A DNA stretch of 64,000 nucleotides from Porpolomopsis calyptriformis. Its lineage: Eukaryota > Basidiomycota > Agaricomycetes > Agaricales > Hygrophoraceae. How positions within the stretch are numbered: the stretch's first letter is position 1; every line of letters starts with the position of its first letter. A program made the translations under genes and the position numbers. Location of the stretch: NCBI GenBank assembly GCA_951640195.1, contig OX621173.1:41780-105779 (forward strand). Reading direction: 5' to 3'. The notes below the pieces were generated by a model. The model worked only from the letters and a program-made list of their open reading frames with translations, did no database searches and had not been told where the DNA came from. Below are positions 33,297 to 47,987 of this stretch, piece by piece.

Positions 33297-34731
33297 ATGG
33301 CAGATCTCGATTTTATTCTCAACGATACCCATAGATGGCAGGATGGCATCTCAGAGGTTCAACCAAGCAGCTGGCTGTGTCTATTTGAATTGGAGAATTC
33401 AAAGAACTACCTGTTCAAACCGATGGGTTCCGACACAAAGATACGCTGGAAGTATTTTCCATTGGAATTCATTGCCTTTAATATCATCACGAATCAGTCT
33501 CGCCACTTTTCCTTGCCATTCATGCTGTGCCAACAGGTTGCGTTTCTTGATCTTCAATATTGGGCTAGCCTGGTTTCTGGAGATAAATCGATGTCGCGCT
33601 ATTTAGAGCTGCTAAGGGATGACCTCCTTGAAGAATTCTTCGCAATGGAACCCCCTTCCAGCTTTAATGAACAACCTTGGAGTACCCGGCCTTGGGCCGT
33701 TCGAACGATGCACTCCTTTGGCCACTCAAAGCCTGACCGTGACGCTTATCTCACCACATGCAGAGAACAGGGCTGGGAGAGTTATATGCATGGCGACCCA
33801 TTGGAATATCGTACGTGATGAATCGCTCCCAAAGTCCTGATGGTTTATACTACGTTCTATAATAGGATGGACAGATATTTTCAACAAATATAAAAAACAA
33901 AATACCTGGATGAATTCGGGTCATCGTATTATAGACAGCCTTGCAAGCGCACTGAACAAAGCGAGGGAACATATCTCTGTGGGCCCTTCAAACGTTTTAC
34001 TCTCTGCAGCCGACCTTCTCGACAAAGGCGACACCTGTTTGGCACAACAAGCTGGTGTGTGAATGGGATCCATCGCTCTCATGCTACATCAGATATCCTG
34101 ACTAAACGATCAGCCACAGTCAAGATCCCTGAGTTCGATATAAGTATCGACCCAACACATGTGGATAAATCACCATTGGATGTCGCATTGGCACATTCTA
34201 CCTCAAAAGCTGGTACGTGAATGGGATCTATGGGTCTCATGCCACACCAGATATCAAATATCTAGACTGATGATGATGATCAGCCACAGAGGAGATTTCT
34301 TCTTCATTCGCAGGCGAAATCGAACAGAGGCTTAGGGCTCCATTGCCAACATGCATCGTGCAGCCAAACAAGTTAGTTCATTCAGCCGCTCGATAACTTA
34401 GCATCCTTTGACTACTGTATAGCAGACAATCATCTACACGTGTGGCCGTGGTACGAACCTCGGAACCTCCAAGTAGGCAGGCTACTCAACGTGAATTTAT
34501 TTATTGCGTATTGATTTATTAACTTATTCTTATTCTTATTTCTCTCCCACTTCAACAGCACAGGTTGAACGAGGGAAAAACTACAAACAAAACAAGTGGA
34601 AGCGGAATAAAAAGAAGAAAATGAAGGCAGCTCTATTACGAGAGACAGAGGCTGAGTTAGCTGCGCGCAACCCACCCAGCCAACCGACGCGACCCAACCA
34701 TTCAACCACACGGGTAAACCGAGGGAGATAA
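33297..34731 (+). CDS. FGHS-domain protein with basic tail (right copy)
   Basis: Same six-exon, 376-residue gene as 5024-6458: N-terminal FGHS domain (PWAVRTMHSFGHS, DPLEY, phase-1 intron, Trp) and Lys/Arg-rich C-terminus. One coding difference, GTG to GTA at codon level near 34716, is silent. No break. Confidence 0.75.
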
Positions 34732-35061
34732 TAGCTTCAAGGGTGTAGCGCATCTGCTGGGCCAAACACTAACCGCAAGTACAACGTGGGGCTCTATCTC
34801 CCTAAGGGATAGGGAGTCCAGAAGCTGCCACCTTTCTGTATATGTAAATAAAGCAGATTGTGTTCGGCATATCTACTAGGTTACATGAGGTTGTAATTGG
34901 TTTCATCGCAGGCAAGGTAATGTATGTATTCATGTATGTTTTTTTTTTTTCACGTGAGACATGAGCATCAAAGTCCAACTCAATTGTATCGATTGTAAAA
35001 CTGTAACAAAGTACAGGCATATGATAGCAGCACATCAATAGATAATGAATAGAAACTGTCC
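34732..35061. other. Convergent 3' intergenic region (right copy)
   Basis: Equivalent of 6459-6788; no gene seen. Confidence 0.5.
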
Positions 35062-37741
35062 CTATGGCGGTGGAAGAAAAAGTTCGGTGGATAAACATTT
35101 TTCTTCACTGAGCGCCATCCAATGCTCTCCACTGACGAGTACTTCTGACTCCATAGCTGTCAGGCTGATTCCTGCCCTTTCTAGTATCGCCTTGATCTGT
35201 TTCTGGGCCTCGTTGATTTCTCCTTCTTCCTCCTGAAAAAGGACATCCCACTCGGTCATCGGAAGGTCTGGCCTTTTCTGCTCACCCGGCAAAAGGTACT
35301 CATTCGATTTGAGAATCATTCTGGCCAGCGCCAAGAATGGCCGTCGATATATTTCTGGAAAGCTAGCTTTTAAACAAAAATGAGGGGATATCATTCATTC
35401 ACGTGCTCACTTCGACTTTTGGCGACATGTGGAAGCGCTAAAACCATGCGAGAAAGCAACCTTGAGACGTGGTGATTTGCATTTGTTGAAAAATGACCAT
35501 GCATATGGTCGAAGTCCCGCGATTGTTCAGTGAGGTGAAGCGTCTCATAGGTATAAAAGTGACCTCCCGAACAATAGCTTGGCGTGGGGGTGTATACGGC
35601 ATGCCAAATGCCAGGAGGCATAATTCTGACACATAGAATCAATATATGAGCATGAGTAATCAATTTTTAGAGCGTTAATAATATAAAAACTTACAGAATC
35701 TCCCCTGCAGAAAGAAACGTCGTGAAAATCTGAGCATGTTGATTCAGTTGGTGTAGTTGACTGAAGCAAATATCCTTGTGCAGGCTGCGCAACTTGTTCC
35801 GGGAGTTGTGACTTTTTGTGTATCTAGGTCGAATAATGGCCCAAATTTTTATCCCGGCGTGCGCATAGATCCAGGTACACAAGCCGTTAGCATCCTTGTG
35901 GGGGAATGTTACGAAGCCAGCATGCGTCAGCAGGTTCCACTGCATCATTTGCCAGGTGCACATCCGAATAACCTGTGGCCCTGGAAGGACTAGTTCTTGT
36001 CGAGTATTCGGCATCTTGTGATGCTTCGACTTGTCCTTTGGAGGGTGCTTCCAAAACTTCGCGAATGATTCATGTTTTGTGAGCTGGAATGCGAGTGCTT
36101 CGTCACTTATTCGACTGTTAAGGTTACTTGTTGAAATAAGCCAATGTACAAGCTCTCAGCACTCTTACCATATAATAGAGGGGGCGGCATTTCTCAGTGA
36201 AGGGGCATCCAGGATATTTCCACAGATGTCTACATCCTCAGATGCCTCGATAAACTCCCCCAGGGAAGAGTGGCTGTGGATGATGCCATCTGACTCCTTC
36301 TTGGACCTACCGACTGCACGCAATCTTGCGTCTATACAATATTAAACCACAGTAATCGTAGAGATGGATTTTACGTACCATGCCACTGAACTGGCTGGCT
36401 TAATGGACCCCTTGCTGCCTCGATCTCCTCCTTACAAAACGTCTCCGGACCTTCAAGATGTTGACCCTGTAATATAATGCATCGCTGATTAGCGAGATGG
36501 AGTCGCACGGCTTCATCGATGGCATGAAGTGGTTGGGAAGGTTCTCTTGGTGGGATAACGACATAGTTAGTTTCATCCAAGTCCCAGTTGTTTATCGAAT
36601 GGGTTGCAGATGAACCATCAGGTGATTTGGCAAGCACCTCAACTAATTTAGCGTCCTTAACAAAGCTTCAGTTAGCTGATCAAGAACGAGCACAAAATGA
36701 TGGACGGACTGCATTTTGATGGCCCGGAACGTGAACCCATGGAAGTACGGTTTGCGACCCATTGGCCCATTGAATCAAGGATGCGTCCTGGGGAAAGTTC
36801 ACTCCCCTCAACGAAGTAAAGTAGTCGTGCTTATTCTGGGTGAGGGGTGCTGATGTTATGCGTTATCTTCTTCTTCATAAGGATGATGCGATGCGAATAA
36901 CTTCACATACCAGATATCGTAGCTGGTTGATGTTTTTTTCGACTCGTGGGTTCTTCATCATCAGACAAAGATCGTTTTTGGGGAAGACTAGCGGCGCTCA
37001 CTCCTTGGCCCAGTTCATTGGGATGGTTGATGAATCCGATCGCAATAAGATATTGCAGCGAGTCAGATTTCTCTTGAGCGGCATCGCTTGAAGTGCCAGC
37101 CGTCGCTGGAGAGTCTGACCAAGTGTCGGTCGCAAGCATCTCGTTCCCAAATGACACGACCCTGGATATGTGACTCTTCCAATCTTCAGTGAGCGATTTA
37201 ATATCAGCTGTTGCACCCAATATTGATAAGATTACTCACCATATTGAGTCGGATCGTCATCTTCATAAGGCAGACGGTTCTCGTTTTTGCAACGATCGGC
37301 ATAGAGTTGGCGACCTGTTTGAGAGTGTCCAAATGAATGGTAGACTCTGACGGCCCATTGCTTCACCGTCTTCAATCGCAATGATGCTTGAGTGAGCAGT
37401 TTACGATCCTCAAACCACAACTCATGCTGCACGGCCAAACAGAGGTTCTGGAGGTACTGTTTGATTCGTCCTGCATGTCGTACCTGGTTCTCTGCTTCAA
37501 GGCAGCTGTGGCGATGACTCAGGTCAAGGAAAGCAAGGATAGAGCGGTAATGGATGTGTATTTCGCGAGATCGCAGTGAGTTGTTGTGGTAGAAAAAGAG
37601 CTTGAATGTTGTTTGGGTTGATAATTCTGAGAAGCGCCAGAAATTGGACGGTTTATTCAAGAGGGTGGATGTCTTGGCTGGCCATAAAGCCTCATCATCA
37701 AATAGCTCTCCTTCTTTGTTGGCTATCGGTTGGGTGGCCAT
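35062..37741 (-). CDS. FGHS-JmjC domain protein (right copy)
   Basis: Same eight-exon, 764-residue gene as 6789-9468, with the FGHS domain followed by a JmjC dioxygenase domain whose HxD and distal His iron ligands are intact. Relative to the left copy it has TTG for TCG (Ser to Leu, third exon, CpG lost here) and GAT for GGT (Gly to Asp, fifth exon). Other differences are silent or intronic; one intronic change creates a CACGTG at 35400-35405. Both copies look functional. Confidence 0.85.
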
Positions 37742-37768
37742 GATAATGAACGTATGTGTGGGGGTCAC

Positions 37769-38390
37769 GTGGGTATTTATTCGATTAAAGAGTTTGAAAG
37801 CTACAAAGACGATATGATTCTATCCAGGACTTGGATTAGATCATGTGCTATAAATGAATGCCATATTCTCAAGTTTGAGGGTGACAAAGAAGCCCTGACG
37901 TTTTCTTTGCCATTTGATTCATTCCACTACTCCTTCATCTGGTTGAAGGAGTTATAAATATTACGGTGAAAACCATCATCCTCATTATAATTTATTGAAG
38001 TGAAGGATACAGATTGTGGAGGTGTGAGGTATACCGCTGAGGAAAGGTGGCTACAATGATCTGTAAGTCCCATGGTAACTTGCAGCTGCTGTTCGCATGT
38101 AAAAAAACAAAAAACATCAAGAAACTTTCATTATCATCTTCGTCTTCATCTTCGTCTTCATCTTCCTTTCGAATCGTGGAGGAATGGTAACACTGTTATC
38201 GGAGAATTGAGGCTGCCCCCCCTCTATCTCAGCTTGGATCTTGGATCAGTATCAGCTTGGTAAATTCATCTGAATGAAATGCACCATGGGATCCCACTGG
38301 CTGATCATTATCAGCTGAAAGATTCATTGCTAGCTGTGAAATACTAAATGATCACAATGAGTGAATGTGAACCATGTGTGTCTTACAGAC
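37769..38390. other. Intergenic, promoter of JmjC gene (right copy)
   Basis: Equivalent of 9496-10117. Two transitions relative to the left copy lie near 37863 and 37901, in opposite directions. No gene seen. Confidence 0.5.
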
Positions 38391-39313
38391 CTACCCAAGA
38401 TCAGCCTCATGGGTAGGTGATGATGTATTTACACCGTATCCATGGGAATCTGGGTTGATATTCTTCTCCTGAACATCGTTAGCCCACTGTTGGGCTGTAT
38501 TTTCATTGATGCCAGTAGCAAAGAGAAGCATATAGCATTAGAGCATCCCTAAGCCAAGATGTTGATTTCATTTACTCTCACCGTTAACTCCAGGGAACAA
38601 AGCAAGCGCACAGGTCACAGAGTGCCCTCTGTCAAACCGGGGAGGTTTCGTGTGTGATTCTAGCTGCTGGAGACATAGCTGGAACCCCCTGCTTAGCCAG
38701 TTTGTATGGGTTTCGAATAAAGTATGCCATTCTATGTAGTTTGAATTGGAAAGCATGATGAGATAAGGGAAGCTTGTGTATGCAGAAGCTGCCTCTTACG
38801 GTATAAGGTTGGGTCTTCATGGGTGTATGGAGTCCACCCATTTGCCTTGCATTTCTGAAGGTACTCCCGTCTGCCGAAGAAAGAGTGGCCAAAAAAGTGA
38901 TTCATTCTAACTGCCCACGGTATTGTCGTTTTAGGTTGGAAGCTAGAGCCAAAGCTGCCATGGTTTTGTGATAACTCAACCCAGAGATCAGACCTGAGCC
39001 TTTCCAGGTAACGTGTGATACGATTTGCACTGGGATGAGGGTTAGCAATATTCGCCCAGTATTCAAGGTCAAGAAGAGCGATCTGAAGTGTGGTCGATAG
39101 AGGGAGAGTGTAGTGTCGATGTTTGTTTCTGCTTTTGCAAAAAGCATGTAAAATGATCTGCTTTTGCTGGTTCAATTTGAGGGTCAAGTCAGGTTGTGTG
39201 AAAGGGTGGCTGATTTCCTCAAAGAGCCAGATGGTGTCGCTTGGTGGAACAGGAGAGCGATCGTTCGACCACCGATTATTATCCGCATCCAAGCATCGAG
39301 AAGAACACATCAT
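38391..39313 (-). CDS. Stand-alone FGHS-domain protein (right copy)
   Basis: Same three-exon, 255-residue gene as 10118-11040 (PWAVRMNHFFGHS, DPTLY, phase-1 intron, Trp). No protein difference seen. Function unknown. Confidence 0.7.
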
Positions 39314-39847
39314 TTGGTTCCAAGGGTAGTTACATTTGGGGGTGGGTGGATAACTGCATGAAAACAAGATAATCAGCATAAAATTTATCTAGATGTGGTG
39401 AAAAAATAAGCATTCATTCAATCGCATGCGTATAGCCATTGTGGTGCTGGAAGTAGTTTCGTGTGTGAGTCACAGCTCTTGATCACTACTTAGGCTCCTC
39501 ACACATCACTTCATAGCACATCACTTCATAAGTACATAACAGCTAGTTGATATTCACGCATACACAGACAAGATAGCTGGGAGTTAATCAATACAGTATC
39601 AAAGCAACTTGATATGTTATGTGTGACATCACATTTGCATACCAAAATGGGATGGGAGTGGCGCATGTGAACTTGCTAATTTACACCTGCACACAGCTCA
39701 ACATGTCTACACAGGTTTAGCACAAATCGTATGTAGTAGACTTATATAGTAACTAGCTTGGAATGCAGCAATACAAGTTGATTAATATTTGTGGAAAGTT
39801 TGATGCGACATGCATGCAGCGTAATAGATGCTAATTCAGTAATTTTA
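39314..39847. other. Intergenic, no gene seen (right copy)
   Basis: Equivalent of 11041-11574; one CpG transition (GCG to GTG) near 39622. Confidence 0.5.
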
Positions 39848-40998
39848 TCAAGACCATAACCTCCATGATGGTCTGTAGTTAAGCTTTCTGTCTCCATAGA
39901 GAACCTGAACCTGAGTGTGGTTGCTTTCGAGCATTTCACCTGACGCAATCATCTCCTCCATCCTTTTCAATGCCAACCGTGCAAACTCTTCACAGTCCAT
40001 GTCTATCCAAGCGTCGAATATACCAGCCCACGTAGCTGTGTTTGTAAAGGTATTATTGAGATATATAACTTGAGGCGATGCTTGTAAACTGGATTTGGGG
40101 GAATTTTTTGCTAAGATTCTAGCGGACTGCTTGATAAAGTCAGTAGTACCCTTCACTTTCAAGCTAGTGCCAACCACAAGGAGAAGATCTAGTTGGCGAC
40201 TGGGGGTGGTAGTTAACCCAAGATCATTTTGCTGCACGTTTGCTATTTCTTCTCCTCGAGGATGTGGTTCTCCGTAAAGAATGATATTGGGTCGGAGTCG
40301 AGGCACAGTCGTTCTGCGTTTGCCCTGCTCTACCCTCTTTTCCATATTGATTTGACATTCAGTGCATTCTGGTAGTTGGCCCTCTTTCAAAGAGGGGTAG
40401 TATGGTTCGAGGATAAAAATGGAGGAGCAGCCAGGGCATCGTAGTTCCTCTAGGGATCCATGCAATGGAATGCATCGGGCTGGTCCATCACTGGGGTGAA
40501 TTTCTGAGGACATATGTAACCCAGCCTTGAGCTCCAAACCATCGATATTTTGAGTGTAAACACGGAGTAACACTCCTTGGAGGTCTAGAGCACGAAGGAA
40601 ATGGTGGAAGGCAGTGGGTTGTGCGATCGCCGCTTTCTCAGCAAGGGTGGCAATGAGCTGACAATGCAGTGATTGTTGCTTTTGGGTCTAGAACATTAAC
40701 TTGGTCAACTAATCCTCACTTGAACATATATTTCTCACTACGAGGGATGAGCTAGTAAGCAGATCAGTCAGGTTGACTCCGGTAAATCCAGATAGTGCGT
40801 TGCCAGTATATAAGCCGTCTGGTCCTCTAAAACATGGAATACCTGCAGCCACGGATATTCCTGCTCCTAGAGAGTAGGTAAGTATTTGAATGAAACATGA
40901 TGATGGGTCGATTTACCACAGAGCACGACGATTCTCTTTGCTTTCAGTATTCCATCCATTAGATCTGTTGCACTTTGTTTTATAGTGGAGGGGAACAT
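39848..40998 (-). CDS. Sirtuin (SIR2-family NAD-dependent deacylase), right copy
   Basis: Same 348-residue, three-exon gene as 11575-12725, with GAGIS, TQNIDGLE, catalytic LHG and two CxxC zinc pairs intact. No protein difference seen. Located between the stand-alone FGHS gene and the BAH gene, same strand. Confidence 0.9.
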
Positions 40999-41070
40999 AA
41001 TAGCTGAGTTTTTAGCAGTAACACGGTGAAGGATAGTAGGTATTAGATAAGCTAGAAGAATGGTAAGGTA

Positions 41071-42436
41071 TCAAATAAGCAAATCTGAGCTACACCGAGG
41101 GCAAGTATAGTATGTTTGGTCTGTAACGACTAATGGCTCATAAGAGTCTGTGTTATCTATGCCGAATTCTGCCTCAAGCCAGTTTTCCCAGTCAGTGTCT
41201 ATCATATTTAACCGAGACTCCTCAATGAGGTGAGCAGCTACCCATCCAGAGGCTTGGACGACACTGCGTTCCTGTGAAGAAAGCAACTTTCTAGCCTTGT
41301 TCACGATCCTAATATTTCCGGCTGTAAAATAAGTGAGACCTCCCCTAGCTGTGGGTTGGAAAGCAACTTGAAGTATAATTTTTGGGGTGTCGGCAAACTT
41401 CTCTATAGCATAGAGATTGTTAAGATACTGCTGCTGGGTAATGTTGGCAGGGGTTCCTAGGCAAGTAAGATGGGACCATCTTTTGCAGGACCAGCAGTAG
41501 CGTTGTTCCTCTGTATCGGGGGACCAAAGTGAATAACAGTGAGTTGCGCCACATATTTCTGGCTCACCCTACCACCCAATAGATTACTACAGGGTATATG
41601 TTTAGTTCAATGAATGCACCTTCAATGCCTGCCTATGCCCATCCCAGAAGTATCTAATAGAAATTTTAGTATAATAGATGGGTTGGTATTATCGTCAAGC
41701 TTACCGCATGTAATACGCGGTTACTGGAGGTTGATCTTCAATCTGATTTTTAATAATAACAATGTCGATTGTATCTACAGTTTAATTTTCAGTTCAGTTC
41801 AGTTCATTCTTTTATATCTGCTTCTCGATATAATAACCCTCACCTTCCAAGGCTTGCGCATCAATGATATCTGTAGAATCAGAGCCACACAGCTCTTGCT
41901 TTCCAAATGTGTTTATATACCTGTCAAGAGTAAGAAGAACATAGAGTGACAGGAGAAGGAGTAGGTTTTGAGATGCAACCTTTTAGTATCAGCCTTAACA
42001 TCACTTCTCTCCAACAACTGCTTGGCTGTATACATCCATGAAACCTTAGCAAGATACTTGTTCTAAAGCACATTGTCAACATTGGGTAGGGTAGCTTGAG
42101 CAGGTGTATCACCTTAGTAGTTTTTCTTATTTGTAGGATCAAACCTTTCCAGTAGTCGTCCATTATAATATTATTTTCTTCCTTTGCATGGAGGCCAAGG
42201 TGACGGATGAGGCAGCTGTGTTTGAGGGAAATAATCAAATGACTACTATTCAAGCATTATCGATAAACACTTACAAGTCATTCTTAACGAATTTGCAAGG
42301 AGAGCCTATAAAGTTTTGATTCGGAACAAATAGAACAAGGCATAGGTGATATCTCACCATCATTTGGATTAGGAACCTCAAGGTATTCTACGACTTTTGC
42401 AGATTTCCATTGTTTTTCCTCGGTTGTAGGTGCCAT
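41071..42436 (-). CDS. BAH-domain protein with split PHD-like zinc finger (right copy)
   Basis: Same eight-exon, 324-residue gene as 12798-14163. One Ile-to-Val change lies in the insert that splits the zinc finger; two further differences (GGC/GGT, CTC/CTT) are silent. The BAH strands and all Cys/His of the finger are conserved. Confidence 0.8.
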
Positions 42437-42565
42437 AATAATAAATCTACGGACCAATGTTGATTATTCGTATTATATTCCCACAGCTATATATATGTCA
42501 CGTGAATGTAGATACACTTTGTCTCGACTATTGCACAAACATAGCTCTCGATCTTAACCTCCAAT
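42437..42565. promoter_or_regulatory. Divergent promoter with CACGTG box (right copy)
   Basis: Equivalent of 14164-14292; CACGTG at 42499-42504. Confidence 0.6.
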
Positions 42566-45500
42566 ATGGCAAACCAGGCAAATGAAGGTGCAGATTATGA
42601 CAGTGATATAGATAGGATCATAGCTATGTCCTCACTAGCCAAGGTAAGCCTATCCCTAGTAGTTATGTATCTAATTCGATTCACACAATTAAATCATTAC
42701 GAGGCTAATAAAACCATAATAAACCAGGAAGGGGATTCGACTTCTAGTGGTTCAGATGATAGTGATATACGTAATATCCTGAATATGCCTTGTGCAGAGA
42801 AGATGCCAATGCCAATACCGATGCTAGGAGAAAAACATATGCCTTCCAAAAAACATATATTAATCAACAAAAAGCCAGTATACTCAGTAAGTGTATATCT
42901 GTTTTCAAGGTTAAAGTGCTCACATTATTACAGACAACGTTAATTAGCCTAAATCATCTTAACATCCAGAATTCGGATCAGCAATATATATCGATACCTC
43001 CATTGGCTCCCTTAGGTCCCCAGCCAGGTCCTTCAAGGGTCCAAAACGCAATAAGTAGAAAGGATAATGACGCTGTATGTCTCAATTAACCTATGACAAT
43101 AATAACTTACATTTATTTATTTTCCAGGTGGCGAAAGCATGGTATGTATTTTAAGAGAAATCATAAGATACTTGCGTATTAATACTGGTTAGGTTTAGTG
43201 ATTATAGCTCTCCTTCAGAGCCTTCGGTGGATATTAGAAGGAACAACTCGCGATTTGAAACCAGACACCGGTGAATAAATCTATCATTCGAAATGTTAGG
43301 TTAAATACTAAACTTTTAGAAGCTCAACAAGCCGATCATCGTCGCCAGCTAGCAATAACGGATCAGATTTCATTGGATCCAGTGAAAGTGACAGCGCTCA
43401 TTCTCATTTACTAGCAAAAAATGCCATTCGATTGAATCTACCACGATCTGAGCAAGAGCTTTTTATAGGTATGTTCTTATATTATTGGTGGTGATTAGAC
43501 TCATTAAGGATATTAGACACGAAGCTAGCAGATCCAAGGATATGGGCTTCAGCTTGTCAATCATTGGGATCTGCTAAGCCTGGAAACCACCTGGATCACG
43601 CGGTCATAGAAATTTACCTTTTGAAATCATGGTATATGTCCATTCAACCCCAGATGCCATCTCAGAGATATTCCTACTATCTAGACTCGGAAACGGTGAG
43701 CAGGGTAATAAGAGAAGAAGAAGACATCCTGTCTACCGAAATCCATAAAACTCTCCTTCTTCCACCTCACGTTGCTATCCCGAAAAAGCCTGTGTTATTT
43801 TTCCCTCCACTATCATGGCAATCTTCTGCAACCCAAAGGCTAGCTTTATTTGATTACCAGCAGGAGAAGGTTCTTGTTTTTAGCCATGGAGCTCCACTCG
43901 AAACCAATATGTACTCAGATTGGACGGAGTGGAATGGCAACTACTATTGGAGGGCTATTGCTAATGTGTTTGGGTGGATCCTGGGTAGTGAGTTGGATGA
44001 GCGAGGTCCCCAAGTAATCGAACCGAATTGGAATACGGTGAAAATCTCGTTTCTATACAGAAGAAGCATATTCATATACATATTTCAACAGAGTGAGGCC
44101 GACACTGGTTCCTGGATGGCATCGCTTTGCCAAGAAATCTTTGATAATGGTTGGATGTATTCCACAGACATTAACCAACACCCACTTGCACCCAAATTGC
44201 AATGTGTTCATGCGATGCGAGAGAGAATATTTCTCACTGCGCTTCAAACTGTACAAAAATCATATGACTTCTGGAACAAGACTCAGACCCTGCTTCGGTA
44301 TTCCATGGAACCCAATTCTGAGGTTGTGAATGATATGAAGGCTGGGCTTTTAAAATTCAAGCGTTTCGAGGTAATAGCACTTGCGCTTGCAACTGCTCGT
44401 ATGAAGTGTGAGTATTATCTCATTCCGATTACCTGTGATAATCAATCTAAAGAGGCTACCTATATTAATCAACTAGGCCATCTTCTGGATAGTCACGACA
44501 AGGATGGCAATGCCAGCAATGACGACAACAATCACAATGATGATGACAATGACAATGACAATGATGACAACGATGATGATTCCATTGTAATCAACCTACC
44601 ACCTCAGCCTTCCAGAAGGTCTCTACCTGAAATCCAACTTCCAGAGGTTGAGCTAAATGGGAATGGGGGTGAAGAAGCATTAGCAACAAGCGTTGATGAG
44701 CGGCCTTTTGATGACTACGAATCAGCTATGTTGGTTTGCTCCGAGGATCAAGCTGATATCATTCCAAACACGTGGACCTTTGACACCAATGGAATGCTTG
44801 TATTGGGCAAGCACTGGAGTATCTGGAGGGATAGAGGCTATAGGTTGCAGGCCGATTTTTTCTCTATGTTCAATAACCAGGAACCGGTTCTCCTCAATGA
44901 CCACCTTCTTCCACACTGGGATTCAAGTGATCAAGCAAGTGGATGTTTACCATCATCTCCAGTTGCATACCCATCCTCGTTATCTTCTCATTCTTCTGAG
45001 GTGCTGAATTCCCTACCAGCTATGGACAACCCAGATGTGACTGTGATGGGTGCTCAGGATATGTTGGATGAGGCGGGAGGGGTGGAAGGGACATCAGAGA
45101 GCCAGGGTGTGTTTGTAAAAGGTAAAGCACGCAACAACAAATTCATCTACTTCGACTTGGAGAAGGATAGAGTAAACCTGGACGATGAAGAAGTGTCAGT
45201 GTCGGTGGATATCGACAGCGTCATATGGGTCACGCATAAACCACAGTTCATTGGTCCAATCAATATTCACCTTCTTCCACTGTTAGACGACAAACCTCCA
45301 TTCTCTATCAACAATCATGTCTATGTCCAGGTTCTACAACCACCTACCACTCGAAATCCTAGGCAGAGGTCTAAAAGGTATCCACTTAGTGCCTTGCCAC
45401 ATACCCATTTCGGGCAGATGGGTCAAGGATCAGGCCAATTTAACACCTACGTCTTCTTCCCTCGTATGATTAGGAAAGACCCAGGAACGCATAGAATGAC

Positions 45501-47933
45501 TACTCTGATGCCAAGGGAGGTACAGGAGTTGTGGTTCTCACAAGTGATCATGCCTGCTCTGCCAGTGGTTTTAGCCAACTACACCGGAATTATGGAGTAT
45601 CTTCCTACAAGCGTCAGTAATCTCCAATGGAAAATAGGGACAAGACGTACGACCAAGACCATTCCCCTCACACCTGAAGCATTTTCTTCCATGCGAACCA
45701 CTCTCTGCGACATCATAAATAACCAGCCCGATCTCCTAGGCCGATTCGGGTCCTTTTTCTTTGTTGTAGATGCTCGAGGTATCAAACTGCTCTCTAAGCA
45801 GCACCACCCAACCGAGAATATATATCAGGCACTCTGTTCGATGATTCCTAACATGGACTGGGATTATATGAAGGACCGATCGCATGGAGAACTCTTGCTT
45901 GATCTTGGGATTTCATACCATCCTCCTTCTAGGGAGGATCAGGAGCCATTGGTAGGGCTGTGGAGGTTAGATAGGATCGACGACTCGTACGACCTTATGG
46001 GGATGAAAAAAGGAATGACCCATTATACTGCCATGTTTGGAGCTTATGGAGGGAGACAGGCTGAAACCAAGTTGAAGAAAAGTCGGCTTGTACACCTTTG
46101 CTTCCGATCCAGCTACAACCTTTGCTTTGAGGTGGTGCGACTTCCTGGCCAAACGAACTACCTATGTGATGACTGTGATGCAGTCAAGACAAATGACCGA
46201 TTCATGACTAGCTGTGATCACTGGAAAAAGCTGTTTCAATCTTCTCAAATCCAGTCATTCGGCGTTAGAGAAGAAGTTAGAGGGAGTGGGTTAGCCATTA
46301 TAAAGCTTCTTGATGTAGCATCTGAAAAGGTAAGCAGCGAAATAACTGCAAACTAGAAATGTCTAATGATTGCCAGGCACAAGACTATATGTCATCTGAC
46401 CCTATCATTTGGATCAAGTCGAGCCTCTTTTTCAAGTTGTTGGCAAGAAGGCTAGCAGAGTTTCAAAACGTCCAACTACACCTTTCACGAAATCGACCAA
46501 GCAACTATGGAATGATGGCTACGCTTATCATCCACCTGATTAAGCACACCATGGTCACGCCAAGGATAAAGCACACATTCTTGAATGATGTGTTGCGAGA
46601 CCTTCGTTTCAGTTCGATAATGTGGAGGTTCGGAATGTTCTTTCTTCACGACCTCAAGTTGAAGAAAGGAGTGCTATCTCTAAGAGAACTACCGGAGGAG
46701 GATCCAGCTGAGGTTATCCAAGCGTATGGACAGTCCTTGAAGAAGCCACAGGCAACTCAAGCCAACCAGCCATATCACCTTATTCAAATGTATCAGCAAG
46801 ATGCGTGCCCTTGGGGTCCCGATCCATCTTGGTCAAGAATTCAGAAACTGTTGGAAACCGAGCCAGAGATTTTCCTTAGGGAATGGAGGTTGGATGATGA
46901 CTGGGAAGCTCCTGAACTGCTTTACACGAAGCTGTTGTTTGTTGAGTTCACGCATCAGCTGTGGCTAAGTCTGGCAGAGCAGTTTGCATCAGCAGGTGTT
47001 TTACCCAAGCCAACCACAGTTCAGGAAGCAATGGAGACTTGGACGGTACCTGCGATTCAGCATATCATAGGCATTGACCGTTGCCGATTCCTTCCTTCGA
47101 GCTGTGGCCTTAAAGGAAAGCTTCCTTTGAGTCACTCCCGTGATCTATCATTTTCAGCACGTCGGGCAACCTTCTTCCCTGAACAAACTATCCAGATCCC
47201 AGAGAATTCAGTCTGGAAACCATACACCAAGCCTGGAGGATATATCTCCACTTACCACCAATATCTTGTGGATTGGGATATGGATGAAGGTGATCAGCTC
47301 TGCCGTGAATTGGACAACATATTTGGCCAGTTACAATGCCTTCCTGTAGGTGGCCTATCGAATAAAAAGGGGAAACAAGTCATATGGGGGATGAAATCAG
47401 GCAAGATCAACTTTATTTCGAATTCAAAGTTCTATCGGATTGAAGAAATTGGGAAAGAGGTGGCTGCGCGTCCACGAACTCAGGTCCTAAAAAGGCCTCA
47501 TGCTTCAAAGAATATACTTCAGAGACGACTAGATGAAACCTTGGGGAGATCGATAAAACCACCTATTCGGAGCCGAAAGTCTGCCAAAATCTACCAAAAA
47601 CGAAAGCCTCCTGTGAGACGGAAAGCAGACAACAATCCTTCAGGTTCAGAGAGCGGGAAAGAGCAACAGGTTAGGGTTACTCGCTCAAAGGCCAAGGCTG
47701 CCCAGAAAGACGAGGGAAGAAAGGGGGTGAGTGGTGTGCGGATAACTCGGTCAAGAATGAACGCTGCTAGGAAAGATGCGGAGAGAGAAGATTCAGGTTC
47801 AGGAAGACATATAGTAGGTAGATCTCAGTCAAGAGTCAAGGCTGCTAGGGAACGGGCAGATTTAGAGTCTGATTCTGATTCCGATTCATTAGAGTACACA
47901 GATGAGCCAGGATCAGAGCAATCTAGTAGCTAA
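42566..47933 (+). CDS. Giant hypothetical protein with degenerate Ulp1-like region (right copy)
   Basis: Same eight-exon, 1662-residue gene as 14293-19660. Apart from one silent TCC/TCT change near the 3' end, no difference was seen in 5.4 kb. The region resembling Ulp1 (DWTEWNGNYYW to ADTGSW) again lacks the catalytic Cys. The final Arg/Lys-rich tail and acidic end are preserved. Confidence 0.75.
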
Positions 47934-47987
47934 TGTATCGATTTGAAGATTATATATTCACAGGTCTATTCTACCTATATGTGTTAC